Part shown: positions 43,540 to 58,558 of the stretch, piece by piece
Layout: every line of letters starts with the position of its first letter
How positions within the stretch are numbered: position 1 is the stretch's first letter
Origin: Castor canadensis
Taxonomy: Eukaryota; Chordata; Mammalia; Rodentia; Castoridae
DNA length: 64,000 nt
Direction of reading: 5' to 3'
Assembly: GCF_047511655.1 (NCBI RefSeq)
Contig: NC_133387.1
Span: forward strand, 24,732,353 to 24,796,352
Translations under genes and position numbers: made by a program
Notes under the pieces: model-generated
The model's input: the letters and a program-made list of their open reading frames with translations, nothing else
Databases searched by the model: none
What the model was told of the DNA's origin: nothing

Positions 43540-43700
43540 ACTATTTTAGAAACATACATAAGACTGGGTGGCTTAAACAACAGAAATTGATTTCTCACAG
43601 CTCTGGAAAGTCCCAGATCACGATGCCAGCAAGGCAGATTCCAAGCTGAGTTCTCTTCTCTTGGCTTGTAGGTGGCCCTCCCTGCTGTGTGCTCCCATGG
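43540..43700 (-). mobile_element. MLT1-type MaLR LTR fragment, antisense
   Basis: 'agactgggtggcttaaacaacagaaattgatttctcacagctctgg' and 'cccagatcacgatgcc' are diagnostic of the antisense MLT1 end. Confidence 0.8.
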
Positions 43701-44779
43701 CTTCCTGCTTCAGCAGGAAGTGAGCTACACCTGTTACCCGAGGGAAGCGTCAGTCAGCAGTCAGCTTTCTTTTCACCAGAGGCTGAAACCAGAAGGTGAA
43801 CTTGAGCTGGTCCATCAAACCAACCAGTGCTGGGCAGAGGGATCCATGTCCCCACCACTGCTCCCCGGCAACGCCTTCTCCCACACCCTGCACAGCCCTC
43901 CTTCCACCTCTCAAGGTCAACATTACTACTGATTTGAACTCCTCTATCCTAATTTCTGTGGCCATTTGGTGGCATTGTGCATGCACACACAGCACAAGGC
44001 TGCCCTCGCTGCCACCTTGAGCTCTGGGAGGTTGAGGTCAGCAGTGTGCATTAAATTCCAATATCTGATGAAAAACAGAAGCCCATTGGCAGCATGTAGC
44101 TGGCACCAGCCTGCCCAATATGTCAAGGGTGAAGGACACAGAGAAGGAATTGAGTGAGCTGACAATCCAACTCCAAGACCAAGGGTTGGACCATCCTTGG
44201 CCTGGAAGAATGGATGGGCACCGCTGCTTTCAGCTCTCCTGCTGACATATTTGTGGTAGATGTGATTACGTTGGTATGACAGTCACTGGCGCTCCATAAG
44301 CCAGAGATCAGGAGGCTTAGGACATGTGTGACAGACACTGGCAGAACAAGAAACACCAGGCTAAAATGATGGGAAGGCTGCTAACAGGCAGCAGATCCAA
44401 GGTGGAAATCAGAAGGCTGCAAAGATAGACTGGGGCTGTGGTCTGTAGGAAGTGGGTGTGAGGCCAGTAGAGGGTAAAGGGCAGATGGCCCCGGGAGAAT
44501 AGTGGCTCCTAGTGTGGCTTAGATTTGGGGTGGGGGACCAGTGCTGCAGGTGCATTGGGAATACTGGCCTCCCTGCCTCAGGGGAGAAAGTTCAGGAATA
44601 AGCCTGCATGGGGAGGCAGGGGAGCTGAGAGGGAGATATACAGGGTGCCTGTCTTTCTGAGGAGGTTCCCTTCCTTCAAATCTCCCCCTCTACTCCCCAT
44701 GGAGAGAAAACCTGGTGAGACATTTTCCCTGCATCTGCTGGAGACCTAGAACAAAGAGAAAAAAACTTGATTTGAAATT
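43701..44779. other. Unassigned interval
   Basis: No gene or recognised repeat after the MLT1 fragment. Several 60-86-codon frames overlap on both strands without family features. Confidence 0.4.
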
Positions 44780-45716
44780 TTTTAATGTGGCAAAATATAT
44801 GTAACCATTTTTGAGAACACTGGTGCACTGCCACCAGCATCCTTCAGAACCTTCCCATCTTCCCAAGCTGAAAATCTACACCCATCAGACGGTGGCTTTT
44901 CCTCAGCCTTCAGAGCTCTACCTCTGTGAATCTACCTGTTTTAGAATACTTATGTAAAAAAGGGACTCTAAAATATTTGCCCTTGTGTGCTTGGCTTATT
45001 TCATTTAGCATGTTTTTAAGGTTCACCCATGCTAGATGTAGTATCAGAATTTCATTCATTTTAAAGGTCAAATACCATTAGATCAAGGGCAAACACAACA
45101 AGGGGATTGGACTTTGATCAAATGATAAAGTAAGCACACAAGGGAGGTGTGAGGATAGGTAAGACACCCAAAAAACTAGATAGCATTTGTTGCCCTCAAT
45201 GCAGAGAAACTAAAGCAGATATTTTAAAGCAACTGAGGCCAATAGGAGAAGGGGACCAGGAACTAGAGAAAAGATTAGTTCAAGAAGAATTAACTTAGAA
45301 GGTAACACACATGCACAGGAAATCAATGCGAGTCAACTCCCTGTATAGCTATCCTTATCTCAACTAGCAAAAACCCTTGTTCCTTCCTATTATTGCTTAT
45401 ACTCTCTCTTCAACAAAATTAGCGATAAGGGCAAAATAGTTTCTGCCTGGTAGCGAGGGAGAGGGAGGGAGCGGGGGTAAGAGGGGAGAAATGACCCAAA
45501 TATTGTATGCACATATGAGTAAGAGAAAAAACTTTAAAAAAATAAAGGTCAAATACTACCACTTTCTACCCGCTTATCCATGATGGACGCTGGAGCTGTT
45601 TCACCTTTTGTCCTTTGGGTATAGTGCTGTTATGAACACGGATGTCAGTTTGGTCCCCTGCTTTCAATCCTCTTGGCTATACATCTAGAACTGGCCTTGT
45701 TGGATCATATAGCAGC
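44780..45716 (-). mobile_element. Ancient L1ME-type 3' region, antisense, split by young L1
   Basis: 'gtaaccatttttgagaacactgg', 'gtgtgcttggcttatttcatttagcatg', 'aaggttcacccatgct' and, after the insertion, 'cttatccatgatgg', 'cctttgggtatagtgctgttatgaacac' and 'ggccttgttggatcatat' run in the known antisense order of an old L1 ORF2 end and 3' UTR. Confidence 0.8.
45076..45543 (+). mobile_element. Young 5'-truncated L1 (468 bp) with perfect TSD
   Basis: Starts CATTAGATCAAGGGCAAACAC and matches the 3' UTR of the full-length L1 from about 56985 onward, including the G-rich tract and the GTATGCACATATGA end. Flanked by AAAGGTCAAATAC at 45063-45075 and 45544-45556. It contains no coding sequence beyond the last ORF2 codons. 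Confidence 0.96.
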
Positions 45717-46035
45717 TAGTCTGTTTTGTGGTCACAGAATACCTCAGATGGGACAATTTATGAAGAACAGACATTTCTTTGTCACAGATCTGAAGGCTGG
45801 GGAGTCCAAGAATCAAGGCAGTCCAACCTGCAGTCTGGTGAGGGCCTTCTTGCTGCGTTTTCACATGGTGGAAGGCAGAAGGGCAAAAAGGGACCGAACT
45901 CCCTCCATCAAGCATTGCTGTGCTCAGAAGGGCTCTGCAAGCACCTCCAAAAGGTCCCACTTCCCTAACACTATTGGATTGGGGACTCAGTTTCCAATAC
46001 ACGAATGTTGGGGACACATTAACTTTCTGTAGAAG
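45717..46035 (-). mobile_element. MaLR LTR, antisense
   Basis: 'tgagggccttcttgctgcgttttcacatggtggaaggcagaagggcaaaaa', 'aaggtcccacttccctaacactattggattggggactcagtttccaatacacgaatgttggggacacatt' is the antisense order of an MST/MLT1-type LTR. Confidence 0.75.
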
Positions 46036-46082
46036 TGTCAAGTGTCCTTCATAGTGGCTACACCACACCTTCATCTATTCTA

Positions 46083-46166
46083 TTTTTATTTTGTGGTGGT
46101 GAGGACCAAACCCAGGGCCTCATGCATACCAGGCAATACTCTACCACTGAGCTGCACTCTCAGTCT
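46083..46166 (-). mobile_element. Canonical ID SINE, antisense
   Basis: GGACCAAACCCAGGGCCTCATG, 'ctctaccactgagctgcactctcag'. Confidence 0.75.
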
Positions 46167-46639
46167 ACCTTGGTCTGTTTTAAATGAAGAGTGAGTCTGT
46201 TCCAAAGGTCTCCTGCCATTTTGGCCTGGAAGGATGGTGTGATGTCTAGATTTCAGGATGGAGAAGACTCACCATGTGGCAAAGTCATGTGGCCAACTGT
46301 GGGATACCATCTTATCTCCAGGAACAAGGACAAACTGGTGGTATCCAGAAGAGGGTGACTAAGAAGGGTCATCTCAAGCAAAAAGGGGTTGAAGGGTCTG
46401 GGAATAACAGTTCTCCTCGCACAAAAAGCTGTTCCAAGGAAGGCCAAGGAGGCAGAATGAGCAGCTGGACTGAATTTCCAGAAGAGCAATTTGGACTGAA
46501 GCTCCTGTGAGGACAGAGCCCACCATGGAGTAGCACTCCAACTTGGGCACCTTGGAGTGGTGGCAGTAACTGGTAAGAAGGGTCCCCATGGTGGATCATG
46601 ACTCTGGAGTCCAGATGAAGAAGTCACAGAGCAGTAGCA
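46167..46639. other. Unassigned unique interval
   Basis: Frames of 71-124 codons overlap here on both strands; none has recognisable domain, signal peptide or splice context. Confidence 0.4.
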
Positions 46640-46850
46640 AGGTGGTACTGGAGTTTGAACTCAGTGCCTCAGATTTGCTAGGCAGGCGCTCTACCACTTG
46701 AGCCACTCCACCAGCCCTTTTTTGTGGATTTTTTTTTTTTTTCAGATAGAGTCTTGAGAACTATTTGCCCGGGGCTGTCTCTAAACCAATCCTCCTGACC
46801 TCTGTCTTCTGAGTAGCTAGGATTACAGACGTAAGCCAATGGTGCCTGGC
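46640..46850 (-). mobile_element. B1-ID dimer SINE, long form, antisense
   Basis: AGATTTGCTAGGCAGGCGCTC, type I linker complement, B1 half ending AAGCCAATGGTGCCTGGCC. Confidence 0.92.
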
Positions 46851-47261
46851 CCTCTGAGCAACTGAGAAAGTTGAGCATATAATTTTTCCAATTGAAAAAA
46901 ATCCTACACTTTCTTTTTCACCCAGGAAATCAGGAAGCGTGCTGTCTCATTACAAACTATAGTGCAAGTGTTGAATTATTAATTGCATTTTAAGAAATCT
47001 AAACCCTAATCAAAACAAAAGATTTCAGGACAGTCATTCTTAATTGAGTGATTTCTCTAGGTAGGAGTTGAAGGTGCAAAAAAAAGTGTGGTCAGAGGTA
47101 AGAAGAGCTTTGTGTGCTGGACTCAGGTGTCCTAAAGGTTTTGGACATTCCAAGGTGGCTCTAGACATAAAACCTGATGTCTTGAGCACAGAGATGTAGC
47201 AATATGAGGAATCAGGACAGGATGCTTCTGTGCTACTTGTCCCCCAGACTTGCATTTTTGT
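46851..47261. other. Unassigned AT-rich interval
   Basis: No recognised element or gene. Confidence 0.4.
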
Positions 47262-47385
47262 GTTTTGTTTTGTTTTGTTGAGACAGGGTCTTGCTATGTA
47301 GCCCAGGCTGGCCTCAAACTCACAATCTTCCTGCCTCAGTCATGTAAATGCTGGGATTACAGGTATGTGCTACCACATCAGCCTT
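47262..47385 (-). mobile_element. B1 SINE, antisense
   Basis: (TTTTG)n tail, GAGACAGGGTCTTGCTATG, 'agcccaggctggcctcaaactcac', ending TGCTACCACATCAGCC. A clean monomeric B1. Confidence 0.9.
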
Positions 47386-47559
47386 GATTTTTTTTTGTCT
47401 TCTGGATCTTTTTTATTTATTACAAAAGCAATGCATGCCTGTGTAATTATTGGTGCTATACAACCATTATTTCAGGTACTCCCTTCACCCCCAAGTTGTA
47501 CAACTGCATTTCCTGCCAATAAGATAAGTGACCTGCGTCCCTTTCAAATGTGACCTTTA

Positions 47560-47770
47560 AGAGCCTGTGTGTAAGTGACACTTTGTTTTCCCTCTGCTCC
47601 AGCAACCTGCAATACTCCAGAGGTGGTGGCTCTCTAAGCCTGAGTCCCTGAGGGAAGAAGACACAGAATAGACACCTCATCCACCATCAATGGATGAAAA
47701 CTAAACTTGGTTGTATTAAGCTGCTGAGATGTGGTGCTATTTGTTACTAGGCATAGCTAGCTTGTTTGAA
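47560..47770 (+). mobile_element. Possible ancient LTR/repeat fragment
   Basis: 'gcctgagtccctgagggaagaagac' and 'gtattaagctgctgagatgtggtgctatttgttactaggcatagcta' recall an old mammalian repeat with a TTAAGCCACTGAGAT ending. Tentative. Confidence 0.4.
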
Positions 47771-47779
47771 CAGAAAAAG

Positions 47780-48230
47780 TCCTTCAATAAGTATTTATTC
47801 ATGTGTCATGGTGCTAGCAATACAACTGGGAACAAGGAAGCCGTCATCAAGCCAAGCCCTGCCAGTAGAAAGCTATGTGCTAGCAGGGAGGAAAGCCATG
47901 AAACAACAGTCATCCAGGCCCCCATCTACCTGTAAAAGCAAGGAGACAACAGGGCTCTGCTGAGTGTCTGTAGTCAGTGGCCTATTTGGCTCTGGGTCCA
48001 CAAGAACTTCTCTTGGAGGGTACAAAGCTGGAGCAGAAGGATGAAGAGGAGTCAGGCAGAGAGATGGAGCACAGTGTTGTAGTGAGAGGGAGCAGCCTGT
48101 GCAAAGTCCCTGAGGCAGGAGGGAGGCCAAGGCTGGAATGCCCCATGGAGGGTAGATAAGTAAGAGGGACCTGGGTGGCTCAGTGGGAAATTTGGTCTTT
48201 TTCCAAGGAAGACATCATGGAAATGATGAG
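47780..48230 (-). mobile_element. L2-type LINE relic, antisense
   Basis: 'tccttcaataagtatttattcatgtgtcatggtgctagcaatacaactgggaac' is the antisense L2 3' end. 'agggagcagcctgtgcaaagtccctgaggcagg' continues the expected upstream blocks. Confidence 0.6.
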
Positions 48231-48252
48231 GAGTAGTGTGATGTCATTTGGA

Positions 48253-48545
48253 GGTACTTGGGCTTGAACTCAGGGCCTTGCACTTGCTAGGCAGGTGCCC
48301 TACCACTTAAGCCACACCACCCAACAAAAGGGTCTCCCATTTGTGCCCAGGCCAGCCTCAACCATCATTCTCCTACTTACTGTTCTCCATAGCCGAGATG
48401 AAAGGTGTGGACTGCCACATCTGTTTATGATTGGAAGAAGTCTCACTAACTCCTTCACATCCCACCCCTACCCCATGACCTTCAACCTGAATTCCCCTGA
48501 TCTCAGCTGAGTAGCTAGGACTACAGATGAGTCACTACACCCTGC
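48253..48545 (-). mobile_element. B1-B1-ID trimer-like SINE, antisense
   Basis: ID half (GCACTTGCTAGGCAGGTGCCC), a worn B1 half to about 48415, then a second B1 half ('agaagtctcactaactcc'...'gagtagctaggactacag'). Confidence 0.65.
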
Positions 48546-48559
48546 TGTATTTGTATCTT

Positions 48560-48648
48560 ATTATTTTGGCAGCTCTGAGGTTTGAACTCAGGGCTTCACA
48601 GTTGCCATGCAGCCATTCTACCACTTGAGCCATGCCTCCAGCCCTTGA
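48560..48648 (-). mobile_element. ID-like SINE, antisense
   Basis: CACAGTTGCCATGCAGCCATTCTACC...CATGCCTCCAGCCC. Confidence 0.8.
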
Positions 48649-48700
48649 TTTGTGTTTTCAAAGACCAAAATGGCATTGTGTGTGGTAGGAAATACCAGGA

Positions 48701-48815
48701 GAGGCTGGGTATGGTGGTACACACCTGTAATAATCCCAGTAGTTGGGAGGAAGAGGCAGGAAGATCTCTAGTTGAAGGACATCCTGGTCCACATAGCAAG
48801 GGCTTTCCCAACAAA
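48701..48815 (+). mobile_element. B1 SINE, sense
   Basis: GGCTGGGTATGGTGGTACACACC, 'agttgggaggaagaggcaggaag', 'ggtccacatagcaag'. Confidence 0.88.
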
Positions 48816-48824
48816 ACAAAACAT

Positions 48825-49035
48825 AACTCATGCCTATAATCCTAGCTACTCAGGAGGTAGAGATCAGGAGGATTGTGGTTTGAAGCCAGTGCTGGGCAAA
48901 TAGTTCTCAAGACCCTATCTTGAAAAATTTATCACTAAAAGGGCTAGTGGAGTGGCTTGAGTGGTAGAGCACCTGCCTAGCTAGCAAGCATGAAGCCCTG
49001 AGTTCAAACCCTAGAGGTGCCAAAAAAAAAAAAAG
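48825..49035 (+). mobile_element. B1-ID dimer SINE, long form, sense
   Basis: CATGCCTATAATCCTAGCTAC at the 5' end, then GGTAGAGCACCTGCCTAGC with a 4-bp CTAG duplication, poly-A. Confidence 0.9.
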
Positions 49036-49042
49036 TAAGTAC

Positions 49043-49612
49043 TGTGTGAGGATAAAATCGAACCCAGGTCACCTCTGACCATAGAAGGGGAAGAATGAAG
49101 GGACAAGAGACACAAAGGAGACAGCAAGACAGGAGTTCTGATCAAGCTGCAAAATTTTATTGTTCACACAGGGGTATTTATGTGCTGAGGGAGTGAGGGG
49201 TATGACGAGGTGCAGGCTGGTTGGCTAGTTCTGCTATAGGACTTCTGATAGGGTGCACGTTTGCGCCAGCGGCAAGGTAAACTCCCGGAAGAGAAGCAGG
49301 GACGGCGCCATCTTGTGCTGGAGATGGAGAAGTTGGGCAGGTGGCGCGATACTGCAGGGTATTTGAATGAACACAGGATGTTCGGAGAAATGCAAGATGT
49401 CCCAGGAAGACAAACAACCGCAAAATGTTCCAGGGCAAGGTCAAGACAGAATGGCTCACAAAGGGAGCCTTGTCTCCGACAAAAGCATGATTGAGGCACC
49501 CTGTATCCTGGACACAGAGGCTCCTTGCATACACTGCACAGGCTCAGCAGTGTTGACCACATCTGTGATGTGGCTCCCAGGGGTTTGATCCCTGGGTTCC
49601 CCCGTAGCTCAA
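49043..49612 (-). mobile_element. Probable class II (ERVK-like) solo LTR, antisense
   Basis: Read on the minus strand: a CpG-bearing U3, a TATA-like CATAAATA (complement at 49175-49182), AATAAA (complement of 49156-49161), then a U5 with CAGCTTGATCAGAACTCC and TTGCTGTCTCCTTTGTGTC and an end at CCTCACA. No internal retroviral sequence borders it on either side, so a solo LTR is likeliest. The U3 outer end and a host TSD could not be fixed, because the L1 target site starts at 49613. The 208-codon frame on this strand is not a viral gene. Confidence 0.6.
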
Positions 49613-49625
49613 GAATGTATGTACA
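49613..49625. repeat. Left target-site duplication of the full-length L1
   Basis: GAATGTATGTACA. It matches the right copy at 57509-57521 (GAACATATGTACA) at 11 of 13 positions; the two differences are TG versus CA at one dinucleotide. Confidence 0.8.
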
Positions 49626-51000
49626 CACACCTTGCAGGCAAGGCCACCGAGAAGAGGCAAAACTTGACCCCTCCACACCTCCAGCCTGCGCAGAGCATCT
49701 CCACTTCACGTTAAACAGAGAAACCAGGAGGGCCCCCGCGCCACCGCCAGACGGCAGCACCCAGACAGCTTGGGAAGACGCGGACCACAAGGTGAGCTAA
49801 GCGGCACTCAGTACTCCCACAGACAACCCTGGGCCAGATCAGCATAGACCCCCGGACAGACCAACCCCCACCCAGGGGAAAAAGCAGAAACTGAGTAATA
49901 AGCAATAAGAACAATAAAGACACGTAGCAAAGAGGGTGAGGCGCCCTGAGCACTGAAGCGGGGAGGGGAATCCCTCCAGGAACTGTAAATAAAGAAGTCG
50001 GGCCTGGCTGGAGAGGGCAGGAGTGGCACATGCCCAGCATCCAGGAGCGGGAAAGCTTGTGAGAGTGGCGGAGGGAGGAAAACTCCACAGGAGAGGGGGG
50101 AAGACCCAGTTCCCACGTGAGCTGTAAACAAACACACAGGCCTGAGAAAGCGGGTGCAGTGTCACCTCCCCCAGTGTGCTTGGAAAGGGGGAAGCTTGTA
50201 GCAGAGGCTCCCGCACAGGAGAACTCTGAGTAAACAAAGCCTGCAGGGCCAGGAGAGTGTTAAGCTCCCTCCTGAGATCTGCATAAATAACGCCGCCAGC
50301 AACAGCAGGCTGACAGCAGCAGGAAGGTGAGCCTCAGCCTCAGATACCATTCTCAGAACTGTCTCCAGACTTTTTTTTCTCTCTCCCTACCTTTGATGAG
50401 AAAACAACCGAACTACACCTGCATGCTGAAAAACTTAATGAGACTGTATTGCATTTGAACCTGGGACACTTTGTGGTTTTTTGTTGTTGTTGTTGTTGTT
50501 TTGTTTTGTGCAGTTTTGTTCTATTTTATTTTTCCCCTTTGATGAAACAACTACAGAATAACATCTGAGGCACCATCTCCAGGATTGGAGGCTGAGGGAT
50601 GAACACCAAAATTATTAAGACTGAAACTTCATTGCATTTGAACTTGGAGATTTTTTAAAAATTTTTATTTATTTATTTATTTATATATTTTCTTTCATTT
50701 ACTTATTTTTTGATTTTATTCTTATCTTTATTCTTTTTATTTTTTATTTTCAATCCTCTCTGTCTCTCTAATGTCTTTTCAGCTTACAGTTGATTAGTAC
50801 ACTGTCTCTCCCTGTTTATATCTTTGAAACTTTTTTGTTTCTTTGTTTTGTTTTTTTTCTACTTGTTTTTCCCTTTTCCTTTAACTTCTTTGCTTTCCAT
50901 CCCCTCTCACCCTTCCATTCTAAATATCACTAGTGCTATTATTACAGCTAGAAAATACTTAATTGCACACAGTACAGGGACAATAACAACACCAAGGGCA
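49626..51000 (+). promoter_or_regulatory. L1 5' UTR / internal promoter region
   Basis: GC-richer, CpG-bearing sequence (49725-50330) is followed by a T-rich segment with (GTT)n (50480-50505) and (ATTT)n (50655-50690). Mammalian L1s carry their RNA polymerase II promoter in this position; activity here is inferred, not shown. Tandem promoter monomers like those of mouse L1 are not seen. Confidence 0.7.
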
Positions 51001-52200
51001 ATGATGGGAAGACAGAAAAAACAGGGAAACCAGTTTCCCCACAGCAAAAAATTAGTACAGGAACCAGAGGGAAATGAAGAAAACAGATACTCAGGTCCAG
51101 ACTCCAAAAAAATGAAGATAAACTATGCCAAAGAACCCAATGAAGCCCACAAGAACAATCTGAAAGAAGAAATACTACAGGTACTCAATGAGAATTTTAT
51201 AGAGATGATACTGGATATGGTTAACCACAATGTACAGGAGACACTTAAGAAATTCCAAGAAAACAAAAATAAAGAATTTGAAAAAGCACAAGAAGAAATA
51301 AAAGAAACCATAGAAGCACTGTATAAACACCAAAGTGAAATGGAGAACACGATTAATAAAGAGATAAATGAACTCAGGACAAAAACAGACAACATTAAAG
51401 AGGAAACAACCCAGGATATGGAAAACCTCAGAAAAAAGAACAAAACAGAACTGCAAAACAAAACGGAAGGCCAATCCAGCAGAATAGAACAAACAGAAGA
51501 CAGAATCTCAGAACTCAAAGATGAAATGGTAATCAAAGGAAAAACCGAAGAACTATTAATTAAACAACTCAAGACCTGTGAAAAGAAAATGCAAGAACTC
51601 ACCGACTCCATCAAAAGACCAAACTTGAGAATCATGGGCATCAAAGAAGAAGAAGAGGTGCAAGCGAAGGGAATGCGTAATATATTCAACAAAATAATAA
51701 CAGAAAATTTCCCAAATCTAGAGAAAGATATTCCCATAGAGATGCAAGAGGCCTCCAGGACACCAAACAGACCAGATCAAAATAGAAGTACCCTACGTCA
51801 TATCATCATTAAAACAAGTTCAGAAATTAGGGAAAGAATATTGAAGGCTGTAAGAGAGAAAAAACAAGTAACATACAAAGGCAAACCCATCAAAATCGCA
51901 GCAGACTTCTCAACAGAAACATTAAAAGCAAGAAGAGCATGGGGTGAGATCTTCCGGGCACTGAATGAAAATAACTTCAACCCCAGGATACTCTACCCAG
52001 CAAAACTATCATTCAAAATTGATGGAGCAATAAAAGTCTTCCATGATAAGCAGAAACTAAAACAATATGTGACCACAAAGCCACCACTACAAAAGATTCT
52101 GCAAGGGATTCTGCACACAGAAAGTGAAACCCAACTTAACCATGAAAAGACAGGCAGCACCAAACCACAGGAAAAGAAAAAGCAAGACAGTAGAGAGTAA
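51001..52200 (+). CDS. LINE-1 ORF1 protein (RNA-binding chaperone), intact
   Basis: ORF1p trimerises, coats L1 RNA in cytoplasmic particles and acts as a nucleic-acid chaperone needed for retrotransposition. The uninterrupted frame gives 399 residues from ATG 51001 (a second ATG follows at 51004). The frame stays open upstream to 50824, but that N-terminal extension is a Phe/Leu-rich translation of T-rich 5' UTR, so the 51001 start is preferred. Residues about 45-200 are Glu/Lys-rich heptad-like coiled coil. The RRM begins near residue 205 (RPNLRIMGIKEEEE). The C-terminal domain starts near 310 (ARRAWGEIF) and includes YPAKLSF at 332-338. A Lys/Gln-rich tail ends at 399. ORF2 starts 50 bp downstream in another frame. 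No internal stop or frameshift is visible. Confidence 0.93.
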   Translation: MMGRQKKQGNQFPHSKKLVQEPEGNEENRYSGPDSKKMKINYAKEPNEAHKNNLKEEILQVLNENFIEMILDMVNHNVQETLKKFQENKNKEFEKAQEEIKETIEALYKHQSEMENTINKEINELRTKTDNIKEETTQDMENLRKKNKTELQNKTEGQSSRIEQTEDRISELKDEMVIKGKTEELLIKQLKTCEKKMQELTDSIKRPNLRIMGIKEEEEVQAKGMRNIFNKIITENFPNLEKDIPIEMQEASRTPNRPDQNRSTLRHIIIKTSSEIRERILKAVREKKQVTYKGKPIKIAADFSTETLKARRAWGEIFRALNENNFNPRILYPAKLSFKIDGAIKVFHDKQKLKQYVTTKPPLQKILQGILHTESETQLNHEKTGSTKPQEKKKQDSRE

Positions 52201-52250
52201 CCTCAACTTAGGTACACACAATCAAACCTTCAAAGAACTAAGACAACTAA

Positions 52251-56990
<4,740 letters not shown>

Positions 56991-57496
56991 ATCAAGGGCA
57001 AACACAACAAGGGGATTGAACTTTGAGCACAAGATAAAGCGAGAGCACGCAAGGGAGGGGTGAGGATAGGTAAGACACCTAAAAAATTAGCTAGCATTTG
57101 TTGCCCTCAATGCAGAGAAACTAAAGCAGATACCTTAAAAGCAACTGAGGCCAATAGGAGAAGGGGACCAGGAACTAGAGAAAAGGTTAGATCAAAAAGA
57201 ATTAACCTAGAAGGTAACACCCATGCACAGGAAATTAATGTGAGTCAACTCCCTGTATAGCTATCCTTATCTCAACCAGCAAAAACTCTTGTTCCTTCCT
57301 ATTATTTCTTATACTCTCTCTTCTACAAAATTAGAGATAAGGGCAAAATAGTTTCTGCCGGGTATCGGGGAGGTGGGGGGGGAGGAGAAGGAGGGGACGG
57401 AGTGGGTGGTCAGGGAGGGGGTGGGAGCATGGGGGAGAAATGACCCAAGCATTGTATGCACATATGAATAATAAAAATAAATAAGCAAATGTGCAG
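56991..57496 (+). other. L1 3' UTR with G-rich tract
   Basis: Non-coding tail from the ORF2 stop to the poly-A. Runs of G at 57366-57440 (four or more G-tracts of at least three, closely spaced) could fold as a G-quadruplex. Comparable tracts lie in the other two L1 copies (45455-45495; complement at 54105-54167). Confidence 0.8.
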
Positions 57497-57508
57497 AAAA
57501 AAAAAAAG

Positions 57509-57521
57509 GAACATATGTACA
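57509..57521. repeat. Right target-site duplication of the full-length L1
   Basis: GAACATATGTACA directly after the 11-bp poly-A/G junction. See the left copy at 49613-49625. Confidence 0.8.
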
Positions 57522-57784
57522 TCCTGCCACCACCCAAAGGTCACACAGTGCATACTCCCCAGCCTGCTGGGAGGAGGGTTGGGCTGGATTCTGAGACCAG
57601 AAGGCAGGAGGGGTCTGCCATTTTTTACTTCTTCTTCTTCTTTTTTTTTTTTTGTACAGAGAAAAGAACTGCCACCCTACTGCTGAGGTCCCCACCAGTG
57701 TCTGGAGGCTCAAGGCCTGGCACCAAGATATCCCATTGGATTTCACAGTGTCCTCACATTAGACCTTGTCCTCCTCTCTGCTCT

Positions 57785-57860
57785 TTTTTTTTTTTTTTGT
57801 CAAAAAATATTTTATTCATTTATTCACATGTGCATACATTGTTTGGGCCATTTCTCCCCG
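57785..57860 (-). mobile_element. Micro L1 insertion (76 bp), antisense, with TSD
   Basis: Poly-T, then the complement of only the last 60 or so bases of the L1 3' UTR ('cacatgtgcatacattgtttgggccatttctccc'). Flanked by CTCTCTGCTCT at 57774-57784 and 57861-57871. Confidence 0.9.
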
Positions 57861-57954
57861 CTCTCTGCTCTCCTTTAACCTGCCATGCTCTGCCTGCCTC
57901 CTGCCTTTGTCCTAGTTAAGGCTTACATGGGCAGATCCAGGTTTTTCAGGGCTG

Positions 57955-58340
57955 TTATGGTTAGTTGATTGTCAACATGATTGAGAAACCCCTAGGAGAT
58001 CAGTAAAGCATACCTCTGGGTGCTTCTGTGAAGGTGTTTCCAGAGAGCATTAACTAAGGGGAAAGAGCACCTGAATGTGGGTGGCACCACCCCATAGGCT
58101 GGGAGCCAGGATGGAACGGACCAGCTGGTACAGTCATTCCATTCCCTCTCTTCCCCTCTCCTCTCCTCCTCTCCCCTCCCCTTTCCTGGCTGCTGTGATG
58201 TGACTCTGCTTCACCACACCCTTCCCACTGTGATGGACTGAAACCTCTAAAACTGTGAGTCAAAATGAACACTTCCTCCTTCAAAATTGTTTCCTTTGGA
58301 TATTTGTCAACAGTGACAGAAAAGTCTCACTCACATGGAA
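57955..58340 (+). mobile_element. MaLR/ERVL-like LTR, sense
   Basis: 'gttagttgattgtcaacatgattgagaaacccctaggagatcag', 'ctgtgaaggtgtttccagagagcattaact', 'atgtgggtggcaccacccc', then 'gatggactgaaacctctaaaactgtgagtcaaaatgaacac' and 'gtcaacagtgacagaaaagtc' as an LTR end. Confidence 0.65.
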
Positions 58341-58558
58341 AATTGGTACCAGAGAAGTGGGGTTATTGCTGTGACAAAATCTGACAATGTGTTTTTTAAG
58401 CCATTGGAAATGGTTTATGGGAGGAACTTGGAAGAGTTCAGAGATGCCAGGTAGAGAATTCCTAGGATGTTGGAAGTACAGTTTCATGGGTGATTCTGGT
58501 GGGAGCTCAGAAGACCAGAATGCCAACAGAAATCCAGCCAATAAAGATTGTGCTCATG

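Noticed and set aside
49164-49790. 208-codon minus-strand frame
   Set aside because: It runs through the antisense LTR and across the L1 boundary into the L1 5' UTR, so it joins two unrelated elements.
50824-51000. N-terminal extension of ORF1 with a hydrophobic, signal-like stretch
   Set aside because: It is translated from T-rich 5' UTR; L1 ORF1 proteins normally start as at 51001, just before the charged coiled-coil region.
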